Assembly: GCA_038240295.1 (NCBI GenBank)
Contig: JBBSDW010000137.1
Coordinates: 1 to 8,869 of the forward strand
Direction of reading: 5' to 3'
DNA from: JABDDM01 sp038240295
Lineage (GTDB): Bacteria > Bacteroidota > Ignavibacteria > Palsa-1295
Length of the DNA: 8,869 nucleotides
The position numbers and the translations under genes were made by a program. Under the pieces are notes generated by a model. That model did not search any database, was not told the origin of the DNA, and worked only from the letters and a program-made list of their open reading frames with translations. Positions within the stretch are counted from its first letter, which is position 1. The number at the start of each line of letters is the position of its first letter. Below, one piece after another: positions 5,795 through 8,869 of the stretch.

Positions 5795-7207
5795 CTACTT
5801 CGACTCCACCTCGAACTCGGTCCTTCGATTAAGCGCGCGGCCATCTTCGGTGGTGTTATCGGCAACAGGCATCGATGCACCGTAGCCGATCGCTGTGATC
5901 CTTGCTGCTGAGATTCCCTTTTTGACCAACGCTGCCTTAACCATATCGGCTCGCTTCTGACTCAACTTGGTATTGAAATCGGGATCCTTCGTTCGATTCG
6001 TCGAGTCCGTATGACCTCGAACGAGGATTGAAACTGTCGGATACGCATTCAAAAGTTTCGCCGCGTTGTCGATCGACTCCCCAGATGTTGGCAGCAGCTT
6101 GGATGAATTCAGATCGAAATAAACATCCAGATTTGCGATGTCGCCTACGATCGGAGTGTTATCATAGATGCCGGTCGCAGAAAGCGTTGTGTTCGGTAGG
6201 CAAAGCTGTATCTTAACGGTATGCACTCCGTAACTCGGTGGTGTGAATTCGAACACGTAGTAATTTCCCATCCGCTTATAGAGATCGGTAAAAACGGCCC
6301 CGATCTCTTTGGTACTGTAACAGTGCCGATAAAATCCTCCGGTCGTCGAAGCAATATCGTGCAAGTACGCCTCGTCCACGTTATCACCAAATCCGATAAG
6401 ACACAGCGATGCGCTCGAATGCCGAGCCGCCCGCATCAGCGAATCTTTCGTTACGTGCGAGCTATTATCCTGACCATCGGTAAATAGCGCGACCGCACGA
6501 TTTGGGTACGATGTCGCTCCTGACTCGAGTTGGTACAGCCCAGCATAGAGCGCGTCAAGGATGGCAGTCGTACCTCCGAACCCGGTAAGTCCCTCGTGCA
6601 CGAGATGAAGCTTGAGCTCGGACGCATCCGTCGTGAGCGGGACTTCGACTTTGACGTTGTTGTCATATTTGATCATTGCAAACGCATCTTCCGGCCGCTT
6701 CTTATCGATCAGATCGCCTGCCGCCTGTTCAATGACCTGCGCCCGTTCCTCCCCCATCGAACCCGAATGATCCATAACGATGGCAAGCGCCGTCGGGGCT
6801 CGCTGCGTTTCGGTGACTTCTTTTAATTTATACTTCGTGATTTCGACGGGCGACTGCTGAGCAACCTGATCGCTGACCGAACACCACTTCCCCTTATACT
6901 TTGCAAGTGTCGCGCCAGAAAGATAAAATCCGTTCGTATCAAGCAAGTGCGCATAAACGCGAACTTTGTTCGGTTCGCGAGTATCGATCCGGCTGATCTC
7001 GAGAATGGCATTGTGCACAAGTGCAGGATCTGCCGGCAGCGGCTTGACATCGTGGATATAATGCGGATTATATCCAGCAGGCGGGGTCGCGTCTTCAGCC
7101 GACGGAGGTTCGCCACCGGTCAATTTGCTGACTGCCGCGCAGCCGGCGCATATCCCAAAAAGGGCAACAAGAAAAAAAAGGCGCAGCGCCGCTCGAAGGG
7201 TCGTCAT
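5795..7207 (-). CDS. VWA-domain lipoprotein with C-terminal OmpA-like domain
   Basis: The product is predicted to be a periplasmic, membrane-anchored protein that binds peptidoglycan through its C-terminus and a metal-dependent ligand through its VWA domain. From the ATG at 7207 it has 470 residues. The N-terminus MTTLRAALRL plus a hydrophobic core ends in ICAGC, so Cys23 is the likely lipidated residue, although Cys at -3 is unusual for a lipobox. The VWA domain (about 138-315) has an intact MIDAS: DHSGS at 146-150, Thr214 in GGTT, and Asp244 in FTDGQD. The OmpA-like domain (about 355-470) has YFDLNSSKL, GHTDSTN with Asp401, LSQKRA with Arg419, and NRRTEF; Asp401 and Arg419 match the diaminopimelate-binding pair. 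A TTG at 7270 would add 21 residues and spoil the signal peptide, so I reject it. The gene seems to stand alone; the ligand is unknown. Confidence 0.88.
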   Translation of the reverse strand: MTTLRAALRLFFLVALFGICAGCAAVSKLTGGEPPSAEDATPPAGYNPHYIHDVKPLPADPALVHNAILEISRIDTREPNKVRVYAHLLDTNGFYLSGATLAKYKGKWCSVSDQVAQQSPVEITKYKLKEVTETQRAPTALAIVMDHSGSMGEERAQVIEQAAGDLIDKKRPEDAFAMIKYDNNVKVEVPLTTDASELKLHLVHEGLTGFGGTTAILDALYAGLYQLESGATSYPNRAVALFTDGQDNSSHVTKDSLMRAARHSSASLCLIGFGDNVDEAYLHDIASTTGGFYRHCYSTKEIGAVFTDLYKRMGNYYVFEFTPPSYGVHTVKIQLCLPNTTLSATGIYDNTPIVGDIANLDVYFDLNSSKLLPTSGESIDNAAKLLNAYPTVSILVRGHTDSTNRTKDPDFNTKLSQKRADMVKAALVKKGISAARITAIGYGASMPVADNTTEDGRALNRRTEFEVESK

Positions 7208-7256
7208 GCGTTGTGCAATTCGTTTATAGATGATCGAGGCGATGAACTTCCTAAGG

Positions 7257-7289
7257 CACTCCGGTGCCAAACACTGGAGTGCAAAGATA
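7257..7289 (-). promoter_or_regulatory. Possible promoter -7 box with adjoining 10-bp palindrome
   Basis: On the minus strand TATCTTTG (7289-7282) matches the Bacteroidota -7 consensus TAnnTTTG, 75 nt before the VWA-OmpA start codon. It directly abuts a hairpin: CACTCCGGTG (7257-7266) pairs with CACTGGAGTG (7272-7281) in 9 of 10 positions with a 5-nt loop. Transcription from this box would begin inside the palindrome, so it could be an operator or a hairpin at the mRNA 5' end. I see no clear -33 TTG, which weakens the promoter call. Confidence 0.45.
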
Positions 7290-7318
7290 ACCTAACTTCG
7301 GTTGTCTTAGAGGATAGC

Positions 7319-7360
7319 GCTCTTCAGTCCGGACCACGATATCCGAGAAGAGCCCTTTTT
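7319..7360 (+). terminator. Hairpin plus T-run, terminator-like on the plus strand
   Basis: GCTCTTC (7319-7325) pairs with GAAGAGC (7347-7353). An inner CGGA / TCCG pairing extends it, and CCTTTTT follows directly, as in an intrinsic terminator read on the plus strand. There is no plus-strand gene upstream to end, so it may instead stop antisense transcription over the VWA-OmpA gene, or be chance. Confidence 0.4.
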
Positions 7361-7476
7361 GCACCTTGGACAAGTGGTGTGTAAATCGATAATTCACCAA
7401 AGAAGCACCCTTTGCAAAAAGAATAGCCACTTTTTAAGCCAAAATCGGCATATTTGAGAAAGCCCTCGGGTGCTGT

Positions 7477-7602
7477 TCAAACTTCTGTAAAGAGACCCTT
7501 CGGAAAAGCGTGATGAGTCCTCCATTTGTCACAGTTCGGCGATTGCCTCATCGCCACCTCATTTTCGCAGAGCATTGCAGCAAATGTGTAAACTTTATTC
7601 AT
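7477..7602 (-). CDS. Doubtful 41-codon ORF with a good ribosome site
   Basis: The ATG at 7602 is preceded by GGGAG with a 9-nt spacer, one of the few strong Shine-Dalgarno matches in the window. It would give a 41-residue product, MNKVYTFAAMLCENEVAMRQ followed by a polar tail ending KGLFTEV. I recognise no family, signal peptide or membrane segment; two Cys are present (12 and 25). The same frame stays open for 50 more codons after the TGA at 7477-7479, to a TGA at 7324-7326, which would also fit a decayed longer gene. Both stretches are short enough to be chance. Confidence 0.2.
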   Translation of the reverse strand: MNKVYTFAAMLCENEVAMRQSPNCDKWRTHHAFPKGLFTEV

Positions 7603-7722
7603 ACTTCTATTCTCCCAGAATAAAAACCTGTTTCGATACCGATTAAAATTGCAAGCAATCGCACCCACCCACTGCTGCGTTCTAAGCTATCCATTCTTTA
7701 AAAACAATCGGATGGAAACAAT

Positions 7723-7776
7723 GGTGCCCGAAGGAGCACCCATCCCCTGGAAGGTATTCCTCAGAACAATGAGGAA
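7723..7776. other. Two adjacent hairpins downstream of the unknown right-edge gene
   Basis: GGTGC (7723-7727) pairs with GCACC (7736-7740), and TTCCTCA (7757-7763) pairs perfectly with TGAGGAA (7770-7776) around a 6-nt loop. They lie 45-100 bp past the stop codon at 7820 and could mark the 3' end of that transcript. Neither is followed by a proper U-tract on the minus strand, so a terminator is not established. Confidence 0.35.
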
Positions 7777-7819
7777 CGAAAAGATATGCTAAAAACTGAA
7801 TCATGCTATCGAATCGCAA

Positions 7820-8869
7820 TTATCCCACCGGACTCACAAGATGATTCGCCGTTGGCTTGGATCGTAGGTGGTTAACAGTTGGGGCGTGACCTTCGTGTTC
7901 AATCGTGTGCTGCGGCCCCAGGTTCTCCGCGCTAATTGGCGGAGGTACGGAGTCCGTCTCATCTTCATAGATCGAGCGATACCAACTCCACAAGGCTTGC
8001 GGAAAATCGTTGTTCGCGATGAACGAGATGATGTGCTTGCCAACCGTCTTGTAGCAAATTTGGTCCAGATGCGCCTCGGTGCGCCAGTTGCCAGCCTTGG
8101 TTTCCCAGCCTGCGGTGAAACCTGTAATATTCGGCCACTCACTAATGCTATTTAAGATAGACCGCTTGGCGATGCAAAGCCGTTTGAACTCGGCCACGGT
8201 TGCGCTGTCGTTCGTGAGAATCTTTTCCGCAAAATCGGAGCGGATGCGAAAGCCCCGAACATAGATGATCGCCGGGGCAAGACGAGTGACCGAACACTCA
8301 ATATTGTCGAGATCGAGTCCGGCATATCTGGACGGCACGGTTTTGTAAATGACCGCGTAGGGATGGGAAGTCACCGCCGAAAACCTTGGACCGCCGTAGT
8401 CCGGATTTGGGAATGTCAAAATATGAGGATGCTCCTGCGGGTGGCTGGCACCGATGAAGTTCACATAATCCTGCCAGGAGAAGGAAGCCGAGTCATAGGG
8501 AATAAGTATTATTCCACCCGACATACGAAGAGTGAAAACCACTTTAAAAAGCGGTGTACTACCGGAAAGAGAATCTGTTGCATCAAGCCGGTAAATGAAA
8601 CTGCAATGCTGGCTGTCTGATCGTGATGCACCCGTCGGATATCGATCGTTGAAGTTAATAGACTTCAAAATATATGTTGAACCGAGAAGCGTGTCCGAGG
8701 GTCCGATTAGCCATTCCTTGTTTGACGTGGAATGGCCAGCCTTATTTATCCAGTTTTGAACAAGGTCGAACGCGTACTCAGGATGCGTAATGGAATCACC
8801 ACCGCCAGAAGCAGGAAGGATCTGACCTTCATTCGCAGCCAGGAAAAAACGCAACTCCCCTCCATCAGC
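7820..8869 (-). CDS. Unknown protein, 5' end beyond the right edge
   Basis: At least 349 codons are open from the window edge to the TAA at 7820-7822. The frame is already open at 8869 (ADGGELRFFLAANEGQ), so the true start is probably outside. A TTG at 8854 with GGAGGGG before it is the only start visible near the edge and may be an accident. I do not recognise the family. The N-terminal third has beta-rich stretches (FKVVFTLRMSGGIILIPYDS); the middle has aromatic and Trp/Asn-rich segments (SEWPNITGFTAGWETKAGNW, then FPQALWSWYRSIYED). The last 45 residues are a Pro/His-rich low-complexity tail with a small internal repeat (PTVNHL, PTANHL). There is no transmembrane segment in the visible part. 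It could be an exported or cell-surface protein, but the N-terminus needed to judge this is missing. Confidence 0.7.
   Translation of the reverse strand, partial: ADGGELRFFLAANEGQILPASGGGDSITHPEYAFDLVQNWINKAGHSTSNKEWLIGPSDTLLGSTYILKSINFNDRYPTGASRSDSQHCSFIYRLDATDSLSGSTPLFKVVFTLRMSGGIILIPYDSASFSWQDYVNFIGASHPQEHPHILTFPNPDYGGPRFSAVTSHPYAVIYKTVPSRYAGLDLDNIECSVTRLAPAIIYVRGFRIRSDFAEKILTNDSATVAEFKRLCIAKRSILNSISEWPNITGFTAGWETKAGNWRTEAHLDQICYKTVGKHIISFIANNDFPQALWSWYRSIYEDETDSVPPPISAENLGPQHTIEHEGHAPTVNHLRSKPTANHLVSPVG

Larger units (their letters stand above)
7290..7819. other. About 530 bp mostly non-coding, with hairpins
   Basis: This stretch separates the VWA-OmpA promoter side from the stop of the unknown right-edge gene. 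Apart from the features listed inside it (terminator-like hairpin, doubtful short ORF, paired hairpins near 7723-7776) I see no gene, tRNA or transposase. It is visibly richer in A/T runs than the flanking genes. Confidence 0.6.

Noticed and set aside
6947..7384. 145-codon plus-strand ORF
   Set aside because: It is antisense to the signal peptide and N-terminus of the VWA-OmpA gene, and its Arg/Lys-rich composition is typical of a shadow frame.

Overview
The window reads as ordinary chromosome from a Gram-negative bacterium, most likely of the Bacteroidota/Chlorobiota/Kapabacteria assemblage. This placement is an inference. It rests on the style of the LptD-like protein (short motifs such as DSIVFD and FPNHSGGRRSG), the scarcity of Shine-Dalgarno sites before the main genes, a possible TAnnTTTG promoter element, and a VWA-OmpA lipoprotein. 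The standard code is used: TGA and TAA end normal genes here.

Left part (1-4313, minus strand): a compact queuosine-precursor operon, transcribed queE, queF, queD, queC, with gaps of 13 and 3 bp and one 4-bp overlap. Together these genes convert 7,8-dihydroneopterin triphosphate (made by a GTP cyclohydrolase not in the window) to preQ1. After 95 bp comes lptD, an outer-membrane LPS-assembly protein that runs off the left edge. The 95-bp gap is filled largely by a 21-bp tandem repeat that is open in the queC frame.

Middle (4314-5794): a 68-bp divergent spacer separates queE from a plus-strand SAM-dependent methyltransferase. The methyltransferase faces a minus-strand tRNA-Pro(CGG) across a symmetrical hairpin that can terminate both. 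Upstream of the tRNA is about 500 bp with no convincing gene. It holds a 7-bp tandem repeat and two copies of an interspersed palindromic repeat that share an identical 54-bp arm.

Right part (5795-8869, minus strand): a lipoprotein with a VWA domain followed by an OmpA-like peptidoglycan-binding domain, preceded by a promoter-like box and an adjoining 10-bp palindrome. Next is about 530 bp of mostly non-coding DNA with hairpins and a doubtful 41-codon ORF. Last is a gene of unknown function that is cut by the right edge. The palindrome CGATCG is strongly over-represented in the first 6.2 kb and nearly absent after it.

I did not find a clear new defence, mobile or biosynthetic system. The most open questions are the unknown right-edge protein, the in-frame 21-bp repeat between queC and lptD, and the control region of the VWA-OmpA gene.
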